A stretch of DNA of 64,000 bases from Xanthoparmelia taractica (Eukaryota; Ascomycota; Lecanoromycetes; Lecanorales; Parmeliaceae). Each line of letters starts with the position of its first letter. Position 1 is the stretch's first letter. The notes under the pieces were generated by a model, which worked only from the letters and a program-made list of their open reading frames with translations, was not told the DNA's origin and did no database searches. This document shows, in pieces, positions 22,950 to 34,514 of this stretch. The position numbers and the translations under genes were made by a program. Location of the stretch: contig JANQBS010000043.1 of the NCBI GenBank assembly GCA_033085395.1, forward strand, positions 124,001 to 188,000, in the 5' to 3' direction.

Positions 22950-24235
22950 ATGGCAGACTCATTAGAATCTGCAAACGCATACCAGAAAGCGCACCTTGGT
23001 GACAGCGAAAGGGCGGAGATCATTGCGCCAACTGTCATCTTTCTTGCCATTGCGTATCTTGCAGTCTTTTTTCGATACAAGTCTCGGCGTATAGCAGGAG
23101 TAAGACTAGGCGCCGAGTACGTATTTTCGAAGTCCTTCTTTCCTGTTATAGACAGAATATCAATATTGAAGAGATGTATTTGGGAATTAGTATTTGTAGA
23201 AGATGTTTCAACACCCTGTATTACTCCTCTCAAAAGAAGACGGTGCTGATGGCGAGGGTGTATTCCAGTGATTGGTGTGTCGGAATTAGTTTGGTAAGAC
23301 GCTTTCATCAAACCCTTTTGGGAAAGTGTTGACGCTATCCATGGATTCTCACCACATGCTTCGCCACCGTCTACTTTATATCCATGAAATATGGCATGGG
23401 GAGGCATGCCATTTTAATCAAAGATCCGAGGGTATAGGTCATAGTGAGATGCTATCCGCAGCCTTGGAAGATTGTGAGACCGATGACTGATATGCAGCAG
23501 GCTGTCGTCTCAAGACAAACGATTTACTGCCCCAGCATCGGCACCATCAAGCTCTCTATACTCTTCTTCTATCACCGTATATTCAGCATCCCTAATTCGA
23601 CGTTCAGGTGCAGATTGCTGGTAGTTGGCGGCTTGGTGATGATTTATAGCGTGGCCGGGATCCTAGGAACCATTCTGCAATGCGTACCCCTGAGTGACCT
23701 GTGGAAACCTCCTAGCATCAATCCCCCAATCTGCAATCACTTTGGCGCGCTAGTAATAACAGTGGGTGTCGTCAACGCCTTAACAGATTTCGCCATACTT
23801 AGCCTGCCTATACCCCTCATATGGACGCTGCAGGTGTCGAAGTCGCGCAGGTGGCAGTTAGTCCTTGTCTTCTCTCTTGGCGGACCGTGAGTGCAGTACT
23901 CAATTTCTTCCATGTCCGAGTGCGTGGGACTGAACCTTCTCCAGGGTCTGCGTCATCAGCATCATCCGACTTTGCTTCCTGAGAGTTGGCACGTGGGATG
24001 CAAGCTCTACGTCGTTAATGTAGTCTTAAACACACCATCCCGTTGCTAATGGCCAGTAGACGACGACGTCTGAGGGATCACGCTCTCCGTAATTGAATGT
24101 TGCTTTGCAATCTTGTCAGCCTGTCTCCCTACCTACGGAACACTCTGGCGCAATAATGGCTGCTATCGTTCCAAACGCACAGCGATAACCATGAAGCCAG
24201 TCAACTGGAATTACTCAATCGTACCATTGGGGTGA
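22950..24235 (+). pseudogene. Broken Pth11-like integral membrane protein (fungal rhodopsin-type domain)
   Basis: Exon-like pieces of one family lie in order. MADSLESANAYQ...IAPTVIFLAIAYLAVFFRYKS is followed by DDWCVGISL, then ILTTCFATVYFISMKYGMGR with HAILIKDPR. Next come IYCPSIGTIKLSILFFYHRI, ILQCVPLSDLWKPP, VNALTDFAILSLPIPLIWTL, VCVISIIRLCFLRVGTWD, and GITLSVIECCFAILSACLPT. This is the typical seven-helix Pth11-like/rhodopsin-domain order. Two in-frame TGA codons interrupt it, one between DDWCVGISLVRRFHQ and YPWILTT, the other directly before GITLSVIECC, where homologues normally have Trp. Both are a single C:G to T:A change from a sense codon. I could not find introns that remove them, so it is probably not functional. 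An intact alternative splice form is possible. Confidence 0.65.
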
Positions 24236-25469
24236 GCCCTTCAGATGCGGGAAGGCCTCGGATTATGGCGTATGGAAGAAATGAAGAGTCATCACGACTA
24301 TCTAAGAGCGTTGCTGTATGCAACCGGGACGGATGATGGAGCGTGGCGAGAAATAGCGAGAGAGCTTTGCCGCGGTGAACAATCCCGTCCAAAAAGACTT
24401 AAAAAAGTTTTTGTTCGATGTAGGAAGATGGTACTTCATTGCATGCTTGCTCCAAACACCCAGATCGCCAATTTTTATGACTAGTAAAGAATCGCAAAGT
24501 GTGTTCAGGGCCGTCGCGTCACATACTGGTAAAGTGAACCTTGAGAGCGGAGCCTGCCTGCTCTTACTCCTAAGCTCCGTACGATTTCCTGTAGCAATGC
24601 CTGTTTCTGAAATTTCCACATATCAAGGTGAAGGAGTCAGCGTTGCTTTTCTATGACAGAAGCCTCGCCCATAAAGTAGAGATTGGAAACGGAATAATCT
24701 CGAGCCAATTTGATGAGCCGCTGACATGGGATGGATTGGCTTCGGCAGCAGTGTTGTTGACCTACACGTATTGTCGCAGATTGCGAGAGTTACTACTTTG
24801 GTGGGAGTCATCGACGAGAAGTAAGCAGTGTTCAAAACACCGGGCAGGAACTTGAGTCCTTTGTGCGACGGCCTGTTTTCAGCGTTTAGATACCATAAAT
24901 GTAAAGAAGAATTAAGGTAAGAATCCATTGAAACAGTTGAAGGACTTATCTCAACTTACTAGGTGACCAAGTGGGTTGACCCAACCAGCTTGCTCGATGG
25001 ATGGAGCTCGAAACAATATCAATTGGTAAAAGTGATCTGACGTTGAAGAGCAAGTCAACAAGACCGAAGAACATCTTCGAAACCTCGGTATATACTCCTC
25101 GAGATGGAGAAGACTACTGAGGAGTGGTGTGATAGGTCAGCCTTATGATTGTCCGAAGCCTCTAGCGAACATTGACCACTAGCATAAAATTCACCGTCCT
25201 TTACACTACTCTAATCTTGCTCAGGTGAAATCGCCTTTGTCAGTTCTCCTCTTTGATTCTGACTCGTCCAAGAGAAGGCAGAAAACCATATACTATCTCG
25301 TCACAATCCATTTGCTGGCAATCCATTTCATCAAGAATCGAACGCAGAAGTCTTTAGGGCGGCTTCTTTTTCGTTGTGTCACCGTGAGCGGCAGTAAGCT
25401 CTTGTGCTCGGCCCATCTCTTCTCAGCTCATCACAGTTCTTACACGTATCGAAAGTTCCCGAAGCGAAG
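24236..25469. other. Intergenic, 1.2 kb, no supported gene
   Basis: Small overlapping frames on both strands have no domains or splice coherence. No repeat or RNA gene seen. Confidence 0.5.
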
Positions 25470-26012
25470 ATGAGTCGACTAGGGCCCGGCTGGCTTCCAA
25501 ACTGCAAGCCTGCACTCCATCGCCCATGGCACTCCCAGCACCCGTCGGTTATCGAGAATGATCGTCTGATGGAGACCTGCGACCACTACGAGAGCATCTT
25601 TCCATACGACGGCATAACCTTTGAGCCCAAGAACATACCCTGGTGGACACATTGGCTAATCGCCTTCGCCGTGCGCAAGACGACTTTGGACGGAACGGAA
25701 ATCTGCTTGTTGTACAAGTACAAGTATAGGGATGTAATACCTGATATCGATCGCTTGCAAGTTCGGCACGTCGTCGCTGATCTCTGGGACTACCTACGTG
25801 ATGGAGAGCACGAATATGCATTTGAGTGGGAGCACAACGAGATATACGAGGGCGCTCTTCGCGACCTTTTGACTGTGTGGCTGTTCGAGGCATACACGCC
25901 GCACAGCTGGCAAAGCGAAGAGCAACGACTTCGTTGGCTTTCCTTCGGGTATCTTGGTCATGCTGCAGACGAAAAAGAAGCTCGCTTTGCGCAAGCTGTC
26001 GAGGAGCCTTGA
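25470..26012 (+). CDS. Hypothetical protein, 180 aa
   Basis: Intronless frame starting MSRLGPGWLPNC; an in-frame ATG 66 bases upstream is also possible. The sequence is Trp/Tyr-rich and acidic (PWWTHWLIAFAVRK, ICLLYKYKYRD, VVADLWDYLRDGEHEYAFEW), with the amphipathic composition of a folded domain. There is no transmembrane segment or recognised motif. I do not recognise the family. Flanked by long non-coding stretches and followed by another unrecognised gene, it may be a lineage-specific gene. Confidence 0.55.
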   Translation: MSRLGPGWLPNCKPALHRPWHSQHPSVIENDRLMETCDHYESIFPYDGITFEPKNIPWWTHWLIAFAVRKTTLDGTEICLLYKYKYRDVIPDIDRLQVRHVVADLWDYLRDGEHEYAFEWEHNEIYEGALRDLLTVWLFEAYTPHSWQSEEQRLRWLSFGYLGHAADEKEARFAQAVEEP

Positions 26013-26962
26013 AGCACAAGCGGCGGTATAAGGTTTATAGGGTAGTGCGAGGTAGATTGGGCTCTGTTGAGCATGCATAGCAGCATGAAAGCAATCATGC
26101 ATACGACGGGCACATCCGTGATGCTTGGAATTTAGCCCGCTTGGTAGGCTATGCCAGACTACTAGGCAATAGAAAACGTTTACCGATAGACTCTGATCTA
26201 GGCATTTAACTTGAAGTTAACAGGCACAACGGTGAGAAGCTCTATGCCCCAGCATCGGGCGCGATTTAGGTGACTGAGCAACCAGGCTTGTTTCGACGGT
26301 TGTTCCTTGATTCTTGGTGCGCATATATTTGCGAGAACTTTGGTGGTAGAGTAGATCGACCCTTTTTTCACACGTAGGGAGACAAGTCATTATTACGTCT
26401 TGAAATCTCTAGACATAGGATGCGATGCAATCACGGAGAGATGTCGCGAGCCATGGGAAATGGGACGTCCTGATTGGGGATACGGAAGCTTGCTCTCTGC
26501 GTGGAGAGCGCTTATCTGTCCGCTGTGTGATTACATGATGCCCCGTAAAGTTCCATGTAATACTTAGAGGCTTTATTTGATGCATTCGTGTTCCCGTTTG
26601 CTGAGTCCGAAGAGAAAGTACTCGAAGTCGTAGGGAGTGTCTATTGAGTTGAGTTACGAGAACTTTGGATGGAAAGGACCCGAAGTTCGGAAGAACGCAT
26701 GATGACGGCAGTAGTAAGTAATCCGAAGAGCAGAAATTGTATCCCGCGACTGCAATTGTTGAAGCACCTCCACGTTTGATCTCTCCAGGGCCTTTGAGAC
26801 AGCTTCCATTCAAAGAATATCTTCGCGTTGACGTTCACATCTACCGCAACACCTAAGCTTCGGCACCATAGTCTTGCTCAAGGACTGTCCCCACTCGTCC
26901 TTGGACTCTATTTGAGAGCTGGAGTATAATAGCTTTCAGCAGCAGTCCTTTCAATCCTGCCA
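26013..26962. other. Intergenic, about 0.95 kb
   Basis: Minus-strand frames near 26409-26838 show no domain. Nothing else identified. Confidence 0.5.
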
Positions 26963-27790
26963 TTGTACCGTGGTGCCTGCATCATGCTCCTAGGAAGTCA
27001 AGGGCAGCATAGGATACTGGGTCGCATGTACTCAGACGAACAGCTGTTTCGGATCATCGTCCCGAGAAGATTCACGCTGCATGCATACCCTCCTGCAAGC
27101 CAGATAGAGGCAGGATTTTCCAAGAACTCCATAACAACATCTGGTGATATCAGACCTGACTTCACCGATGAAGAGATCGCTCTTGTGCTCCAATATCGTT
27201 GGCCCGAGGAGAGCGGGGATCTCAAAGCCAGCGATATAGACGCTGTCAACAATAGTGTTAGGGGCGTAGGCAACAATCTCGAATTTGAGGAGGACGTCCT
27301 GAGCTACAATGATGTGACTCTTTCCGATTACTGTCACGAAAAGCTTTACAACAACAAAGCCCGAAGGGAGCAGATCCTCAACAACTTCATGGCGGAGCTA
27401 CACGAAGCTCGAAGATTTCGAGCAGCAGCAGTGGAAGAGCGTTTCAAACACACCGAGCCTGGAGTGCTCCAGTACATTATCATTGCAAAAGTACATCATG
27501 CCTTATCCTGGGAGAGCATTGCCACCTCGTTGAACCGCCGGTACAGGGGACCTGCATGGCTCACAGGCCTCTTCAACGGTTTTGATGCTGGTCTTGTGGA
27601 GGAAATATTCCAGCTGCATGCTGAGGCCAGGACAACCATCTTTGAGGAATGTGTGGGTAGGGACTGGGTGAAGCTCTCGTCGACTACGGTGCCCACGGGG
27701 AAGATCAGAAGGGAGGCCCCGACCCAAAAAAGAGTTTCGCCGTTCACGCCGGCGGCAATGATTCTAGCGGAGAATCAATGGGAGAATTGA
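26963..27790 (+). CDS. Hypothetical protein, about 275 aa
   Basis: Intronless frame; in-frame ATGs at 26963, 26984 and 27026 make the start uncertain. Visible blocks are RPDFTDEEIALVLQYRWPE, DVTLSDYCHEKLYNNKARRE, ELHEARRFRAAAVEERFKH and HHALSWESIATSLNRRYRG. The last block has the spacing of a helix-turn-helix (W..IA..LNRRY), but this is only a resemblance. There is no signal peptide or membrane segment. I do not recognise the protein. The steady coding character over 800 bases supports a real gene. Confidence 0.6.
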   Translation: MYRGACIMLLGSQGQHRILGRMYSDEQLFRIIVPRRFTLHAYPPASQIEAGFSKNSITTSGDIRPDFTDEEIALVLQYRWPEESGDLKASDIDAVNNSVRGVGNNLEFEEDVLSYNDVTLSDYCHEKLYNNKARREQILNNFMAELHEARRFRAAAVEERFKHTEPGVLQYIIIAKVHHALSWESIATSLNRRYRGPAWLTGLFNGFDAGLVEEIFQLHAEARTTIFEECVGRDWVKLSSTTVPTGKIRREAPTQKRVSPFTPAAMILAENQWEN

Positions 27791-28555
27791 TATCTCACCA
27801 GAGGTGATGGGGGCTGAAGCAGTTGACGATAGCTACAGCGGTCTGCTAAGACCTGTGTCTCCTATTGTGTGCATGGTTGGAGGAGGCTCTATTGCTCATG
27901 AGAGACCGCCCTCGGTAGAGTAAGCTGACAATGCAATTTCTACTGTGGTCAAGATCACGCTGGCCTTAGTATATGATCCGGCAAAGGCAGATTCAATATG
28001 TTAGGCCAAGAGAAAGGATGAGGTTTGTGCTACCTGATACAGAAAGGCGCTTATCTCGGTTCGGATCGTATTCTAGACTTATTCAGGTGTAGCTGAAACG
28101 GTATATCCTACGGGTAAAGTACGGCGTGCTGACTCCTTGGCAAAACTGGCCCTCAACTACAGGAAGTATGATATATCTAGGTTGAGCTGAGTATAGCCTG
28201 AGGTCCTTTATACCATTCTTCTCACTACTAGCACCTCACCTTTTTGCGGATCATCTCTAATTCCAGATCAAACGAAGGTGGATGAACAACCCAAAGAGCT
28301 ATCCTTGCCGAGCGGACCTCGACGGAGCAACAAAGGGTTACCAATGCCTTATTCGCAGAAGTAACCCGCACTATGGCCTGACAGAAGACCTCGACAGGAT
28401 ATCACAATACTTCATGGTGTCTTCTAAGGTCACCAACTTTGCGTCCGAGCCCAGTCGCCGCGGTGGGAGAAAATTACTGTACTAGAAGGGATGCAGAGAC
28501 GGTGAAACGAGGGCATTCATTGTGCCTGTTCAGCGAAGGCAAATCGTCCGTCAAG
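27791..28555. other. Promoter and leader region of the Sln1-type kinase gene
   Basis: About 0.77 kb with no supported gene upstream of the Sln1-like start at 28556. Confidence 0.55.
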
Positions 28556-31500
28556 ATGCGGATCGGGATTCGCGAGCAGTTGGGTCTCCTTGTGCTACTC
28601 ACGACCCTGATCGCTCTCGCCGTGGTAGCTGTTGCAACAGTATTTCGCTCCTCCATACTATTCTTGAAGTCTATATACTGACGAGCTTTGCCCTAGTGGG
28701 TCAACAATTACGACTTTGTGATTGGTATCAGGTATGAGTTGCTCCAAACATCCTGTTTGTTTCCCTCAAACTGACTGTCTCTGTCAGGACCTCAAGTCTC
28801 TCCCTTACAGCCTCCCTCTATGCCAACCAACTCAACTCAAATCTCTTGCTTCTCCAATCAAGCGTCGAAGCTATATCCACGCGCATTGCCCTCCAATCTG
28901 CTTTGCAACGTTACAATTCAGGGAACAACACCGACGCCAATTGGTCGCGCGCCGCATCAGATTTGCAAAGTGCACTGTTAGGTGGAGGGTCATCTGACCT
29001 GCTGCTTGAAGCGCAGGTGTTCTCTAAGAACGGTACAGGCGTTGGCGGGCCTTATGGTCTGCTAAATGTCAGTTCTCCAACCCTCGCAAACACGGTTCCG
29101 TTACCGTTCCTTAACCCCAATGGGACTTCCATATACCTCGGCGATAACGGCACTGGATACCCTGTCCAACTGTATCCGAATTTAACCTATACATCTACCG
29201 TCATCAACAGTACCTTCAACAGATCGGACGCTTTCTGGAATGGACAGCAGCTGTACAACAACTCGACCATCTTTCTGGGGCCTTGGCCCCTCAATGGAAC
29301 CTTCGCTCTGCTCTCCCTCACTGTTCCAGTGGTCAATGACACATCAAGCGCAGATATTCTGGGCTGGATCACCATCATCGGCAATGCGGAATCCATATTC
29401 AACATCGAGCAGTCAGTCGAAGGCTTAGGAGACACAGGCCAGATACTGATTGTGGCACCAAGCACGTCAACCCAGAAGCTGCCAAACAATGTTCAAGCTG
29501 TTGGCAGTACCAGAGCAAACAGAACAGCAGCAAAGACACAAGACGTGCAATTCGTACTGCCACCGACCCAGAACTCGTCGCGAGGCACTCGTCACTCAAT
29601 GCGCACTTATGGCATGTCCAATGTGCCTTTTCAAATGCAGTCTTATCCTGGCGTATTGGATGCCTACACATCCGACAGTGGATCCCCAAACAACGCAGGT
29701 AGTCTCCTCTCCACAAGAAATGAGGAAAACGATCACATTTCAGTCGGCTACGCTTTGCCAATGTCTCCTATCGTTGATTGGGCGCTCATCGTTGAACAAG
29801 GCTACGCTGAAGTGATTGCACCAATCCATCGTCTTCGAAACGTCCTAGTGGCCTGCGTTTTTGGAACCGTCGGTGCCATACTCCTAATCCTGTTACCCTT
29901 GGCCCACCTTTCGGTAAGACCCATCAGACGGTTGCGAGAAGCAACGAAGAAGACCGTAGAACCATATAGATACGAATCTGATGACGGCAGCGTCCGCACT
30001 TCGATCTCAGGAGACAATGAGGGTCACGAATCAGGCGAAGAGGGGCCAATGACGACAGCAGCTAGAAAGGAAGGTTTCATGGGTCGGATGTCGCGATGGC
30101 GAAGTAGACGTCAGCGGAATCACACGGAACGCGGAGATAGGCAGCGAAGACAGACCTTTCGTATACCTGGCAAGGTTCAAGATCGAAAGCACATTGTTCA
30201 AGACGAGCTTACTGACCTTACCCGCACCTTTAATGAAATGTCAGAAGAGCTTATGATGCAATATGAGCGACTCGAAGAAAGGGTCAAGGAGCGGACACAG
30301 GAGCTTGAGATTAGCAAAAAGGCCGCTGAAGCTGCAAATGAAAGCAAAACGGCTTTCATCGCCAACATTTCTCACGAGCTCAAAACTCCTTTGAATGGGA
30401 TCCTGGGAATGTGCGCTGTCTGTATGCAAGAGGACGACCATACCAAAATAAAAAGATCCTTAGGTATCATATACAAGTCGGGCGATCTGCTATTACACTT
30501 ACTGACGGATCTCTTGACGTTCACTAAGAACCAGATAGGTCAGCATCTCACCTTGGACGAACGGGAGTTCCGCTTGTCGGATGTTTGTGCACAAGTGGTC
30601 TCGATATTCGAAAAACAGGCGAAGGAAGGGTCTATAAAGTTGGGGGTGAGCTATGAAGGTCCTCAAGATGGCTTGGAAACAGCCGGCGGGGCTCTTCTGC
30701 AGAGCGGCTTTGGACCGTACGGCACTGGTCGCGTGAGAGATATGTTCCTGTGGGGTGATCAGCACAGAATTCTCCAAGTAATCATCAATCTTGTGAGTAA
30801 CAGCCTGAAATTTACACCTCCCAATGGATCAGTGAATGTAAGGATTAGATGCGTTGGGGACGCACCAGAAAGACCTGAGAGTACGCGCAAAGGGTCATTG
30901 CTCTCTAAACAGTCCAAGCACTCTAAACGGCAGTCACCAAGAGGATCTAGGGGCCGGTTTCCAGGAGTGCGATCTGATTCTGGCTCTTCTTTCACGCCGA
31001 GTCAACGAGGTCGCGAGAGGGCTAAGTACTCCGACACGGCCCTTCATATTAATGGAAACGAGCCGAAATCAATACCGACTGTTGCAATTACAGAACAGTC
31101 CTCAACACCTCCGCCAATCAATGCTAGAACTCTCCTGTTTGAGTTTGAGGTAGAGGACACCGGGCCCGGAATACCGGAAAATCAACAACAGCGCGTCTTC
31201 GAACCTTTTGTACAAGGAGACATTGGGCTTAACAAAAAGTACCAAGGCACTGGGCTCGGATTGAGCATCTGCTCGCAATTGGCTAGTCTGATGAAGGGAT
31301 CCATTGAACTCCAAAGTCAGGTTGGGGTAGGGAGCAAATTTACCATGCGCATACCGTTGATATTCACGAAGGAGCGGGCCGATAGCACGACCAGCTCTAA
31401 CATGGGTTCTCGGCGCAACAGCGCTAATCTAGGCCCAAACATGGATGACGACCACTCGCCACAGCGAAAGAGGTCATCTTCTGAAACTTCTGTCAAAAAT

Positions 31501-32224
31501 GAGCCCACCGTACCGCCTGGGCTCAATGGGTTTGACGCACCTGCAAAGCCACGGCTTGTTGGGCTGAGCCAACCGTTTTTCGCTGCACCGTCGCCACTAG
31601 AATCTCCTCATAAACAGCTGGCAGCTATGGAGCGAGTTGCTGCGCAAGTAGCTCAGAACGGCGACAAAGTTCGCGTGCTAGTCGCAGAGGACAATAAGGT
31701 CAACCAAGAGGTAGTGCTTCGCATGCTGAAGCTTGAAGATATTTACGGTACACTCTGAACCATCTGCTTGACGGTAGGCTATCAAACGCTGACACCTTTG
31801 CAGACGTTACTGTTGCAAAGGACGGCCAGGAAGCTTTTGAATTTGTTAAAGAGAGCATGGAGCAGCGGAAATACTTCAATTTGATCTTTATGGATGTTCA
31901 GGTAATACTTGTGTACGCCCTTTCCACCGGCCGCGAGCTTACATTGCTTTCAAGATGCCCAACCTCGACGGTATACAAAGTACTCGACTGATAAGAGAGA
32001 TGGGCTACTCTGCGCCAATCGTTGCCCTCACTGCCTTTGCCGAGGAAAGCAACGTGAAAGAATGCATGGACTCAGGTATGGACTTCTTCCTACCCAAGCC
32101 AATCCGCCGACCAGCTCTCAAACAAGTCCTTAAACGGTACTGCGCTACGATTCCAGAAGCTGCGGAGGAACCCGAAAAGGACAGCCGATCGGCACCCGAA
32201 GAAGCAGTATCGCCAATGTCATGA
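28556..32224 (+). CDS. sln1: Sln1-type hybrid histidine kinase (group VI osmosensor)
   Basis: Five exons (28556..28639, 28697..28731, 28788..31747, 31804..31901, 31955..32224) give 3,447 nt or 1,148 aa. MRIGIREQLGLLVLLTTLIA forms TM1 and matches Sln1/TcsB N-termini. WVNNYDFVIGIR is encoded mostly by the 35-nt second exon. An extracellular sensor with many N-glycosylation sites leads to TM2 at about residue 392 (VFGTVGAILLILLPLAHLSV). Next come a HAMP-like/coiled region, the H-box FIANISHELKTPLNG (His about 569), the N-box VINLVSNSLKFTP (about 705), DTGPGIPENQQQRVFEPF and GTGLGLSICSQLAS. A C-terminal receiver has VAEDNKVNQEV, MDVQMPNLDG (phospho-acceptor Asp about 1057) and FLPKPI. The family phosphorylates Ypd1 and so controls the Hog1/SakA MAPK pathway in response to osmolarity. 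All catalytic residues are present. Confidence 0.95.
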
Positions 32225-33210
32225 AGGCCGGACACCCATAGAGAGGTATCTGGCGTTGCCGCGAATACCGCTACGAGCGATTTCCTCCACCAAGCCGACC
32301 GTTTCCACTAGTTAGCGGTACCGTCCTCTTCATACCGATCTCTAAAATCTCTTACCTCCCACGCCTCTTCATGTGGAGGTCTTGGTTCAAAGAAGCTTGC
32401 CCAAATCTGTTAAGGATTGACCGACCCTATTCTTCCCATGCCGGTAGAACCATTTACAACATAGTCTTATCCATCAAGACCGATCACCAGGGACCGCCTT
32501 AGGTAGACCTATCGCACCTCAACCGCCATTCGTCACTGGAGATCATGGTGCTACGATACAGTTTCAGAACTCGCCATTTTAGTTGGGATTTCTGGCGTTC
32601 AAGGCGATATGCATTGCTACCCCACGTGGCATGGAGAGGGAGAGAAGCGAGGCGTTCGGGGTGGACTGGTTGAAACTCGAACAAAAGGGTCTGGAGCTAT
32701 ATAATTTTGGGGTTGCCAATGTGCAATTGGTAGATATGGGGAGGGAATATTCTCTGCGGAAGGGACCGCAGTCTTTCATCCTGTACATTTTGAAAGACAT
32801 TGTATAGGCACGTGGAATCGTTGTAACCATGGGGTGCCAAGACTTATATTAGATTCGAAGCTAGCCATGTTGAGCATTGGGACTTGGCAGTCAAACAGTA
32901 GCAGCACCAATTGACTTACCTACTTGACCTTCTCCTTCAGATGAATTGAAAGGGCAACATTGACGGCTCTATAGCCAATCGCATCAGATACTGAAGGAGC
33001 AGAGCTTCTTCCAAGTCATTACTGTCTGTCGTTTCCTCCTTACCTTCGATTGATCGCAGGACACGGTCACCGAATCAGTGCCGTCCGAAAGGGATGAGCT
33101 ACCGTTGAATGCGCCAAACCACAGCTTCGTTGCGATCACATCAAATTCACATCATTTGATACTATCATATCTTGTTAGCTCGTTAATCGTGCAGTCCTGC
33201 CCGTTCCATT
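32225..33210. other. Intergenic between sln1 and the RGS gene
   Basis: About 1 kb. Two short overlapping frames at 32579-32830 lie on opposite strands with no recognisable motif; probably 3' and 5' untranslated sequence. Confidence 0.5.
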
Positions 33211-34514
33211 ATGTCTGATCCTATGATGGACACGCCATCGCCACATCCAGATCTCAATCGAAACCGCCTGCCCACGCTCTTCGAGGTCCTTAGCCGGCAG
33301 ACGTTAGCCCCCGTAGACCTGTTTTCCTTCTACATCTATATGCGAGATCAGCAGAGATCTGTTGACTATCTTGACTTCTGGTATGCTTGACTCTACAGCC
33401 TGAGAGCACGTGGCCCAAAGAAGGTCTATAGCTAATGCCACGGCGACAGGCTAGATGTCTCCCAGCACATGTCCCTCTGCCGACACTATGTTCGCGAGTT
33501 GCGTCGCTCGGTCCTCGTCGAAACACCGGAATTGGAGAAGCATGGTTCCAAACGATCATCATACATACTTGACCACATTGGAGATATGAATGATCCGTCA
33601 GGTCCATCTACGAATCTCAATCCCGATGAAAAGATTAAGGACCAGCATCTCTCTGCTTATTTACGCTCGGACAATGGGAACGGGGCTGGCAATGGAAATG
33701 GCAATGGAACCAATCATTCGCCACAAAGCAGTCTGGGCTCTCAGTCAAATTTTCACGGATCAGGGGATCGACCTTCGAATGGGACAGACAGGGAGCGCCC
33801 TCCTAGACCTAGCTTTATGACCAACGGCTCACCTGGTCGGACGGAGTCAAACTCGCCTGCACATACCGTTGCAAGAGCAGACATCAGGGCCAGCGCAGAG
33901 AAAATTCTTTACACATTCTTATTACCAGGCTCGGAGCGAGAGATCATCCTACCTCAGGGTATCCTGACCGACATCACCACATCTATTGAGGAAGAAGGTC
34001 GCGACGATCCTGAGGTCTTCGACGCGGCGAAAGACTACACTTTCCAGGCCATGGAACGCGACGCGTTTCCAGGCTTTCTGCGGGCAAAGGCTCTTGGCAA
34101 TTTAGTGCCACCAAGCTCATTCCTCCGGTTATGTCTGGGTTTACTGGGACTGTTTGGTGCGTTCTGGGCCGGTTTCGCATGCATTCTACTGGACAAACCA
34201 AAACATATCCGTTGCTGGGTTAGTCGAGTTCTTGACTCTCCACCACGCTACGCATGGAGGCTGATTGCTACTCTTAGCTTATTCTTCCCTTCACCATCGG
34301 CGTTTATGCCCTTTCGTCCCAACAGTACTCGATCGACCCCGTTCTCGCCCTAGCTGGGCTCAGCGAATACACCTTCATGAACTGGTCACGTATAAGGGAA
34401 CCATACATCCGCAAGCTCATGAATAAACGCGCAATGATGGTCTTACTCTTCACCGTACTGATCGGCGTGTGCCTCATCGTACTATTTATCTTCGTACCCG
34501 GACACCGACTTTAG
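33211..34514 (+). CDS. RGS-domain membrane protein of the Rax1 type
   Basis: Three exons (33211..33380, 33450..34218, 34278..34514; introns 69 and 59 nt) give 1,176 nt or 391 aa. The N-terminus has the start of an RGS fold (LPTLFEVLSRQTLAPVDLFS, FYIYMRDQQRSVDYLDFWLD). A low-complexity Asn/Gly/Ser insert follows (GNGAGNGNGNGTN), then the second half of the RGS domain (ASAEKILYTFLLPGSEREI, AAKDYTFQAMERDAFPGFLR). Three hydrophobic segments follow (LRLCLGLLGLFGAFWAGFAC, LILPFTIGVYALSS, VLLFTVLIGVCLIVLFIFV). An RGS domain plus C-terminal membrane helices is the Rax1/RgsB arrangement. Yeast Rax1 is a plasma-membrane bud-site marker; Aspergillus RgsB affects growth and G-protein signalling. Orthology to one of these is inferred from architecture. 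Confidence 0.85.

Noticed and set aside
32579..32830. Overlapping short frames on both strands after sln1
   Set aside because: Mutually overlapping without domains; probably untranslated sequence.
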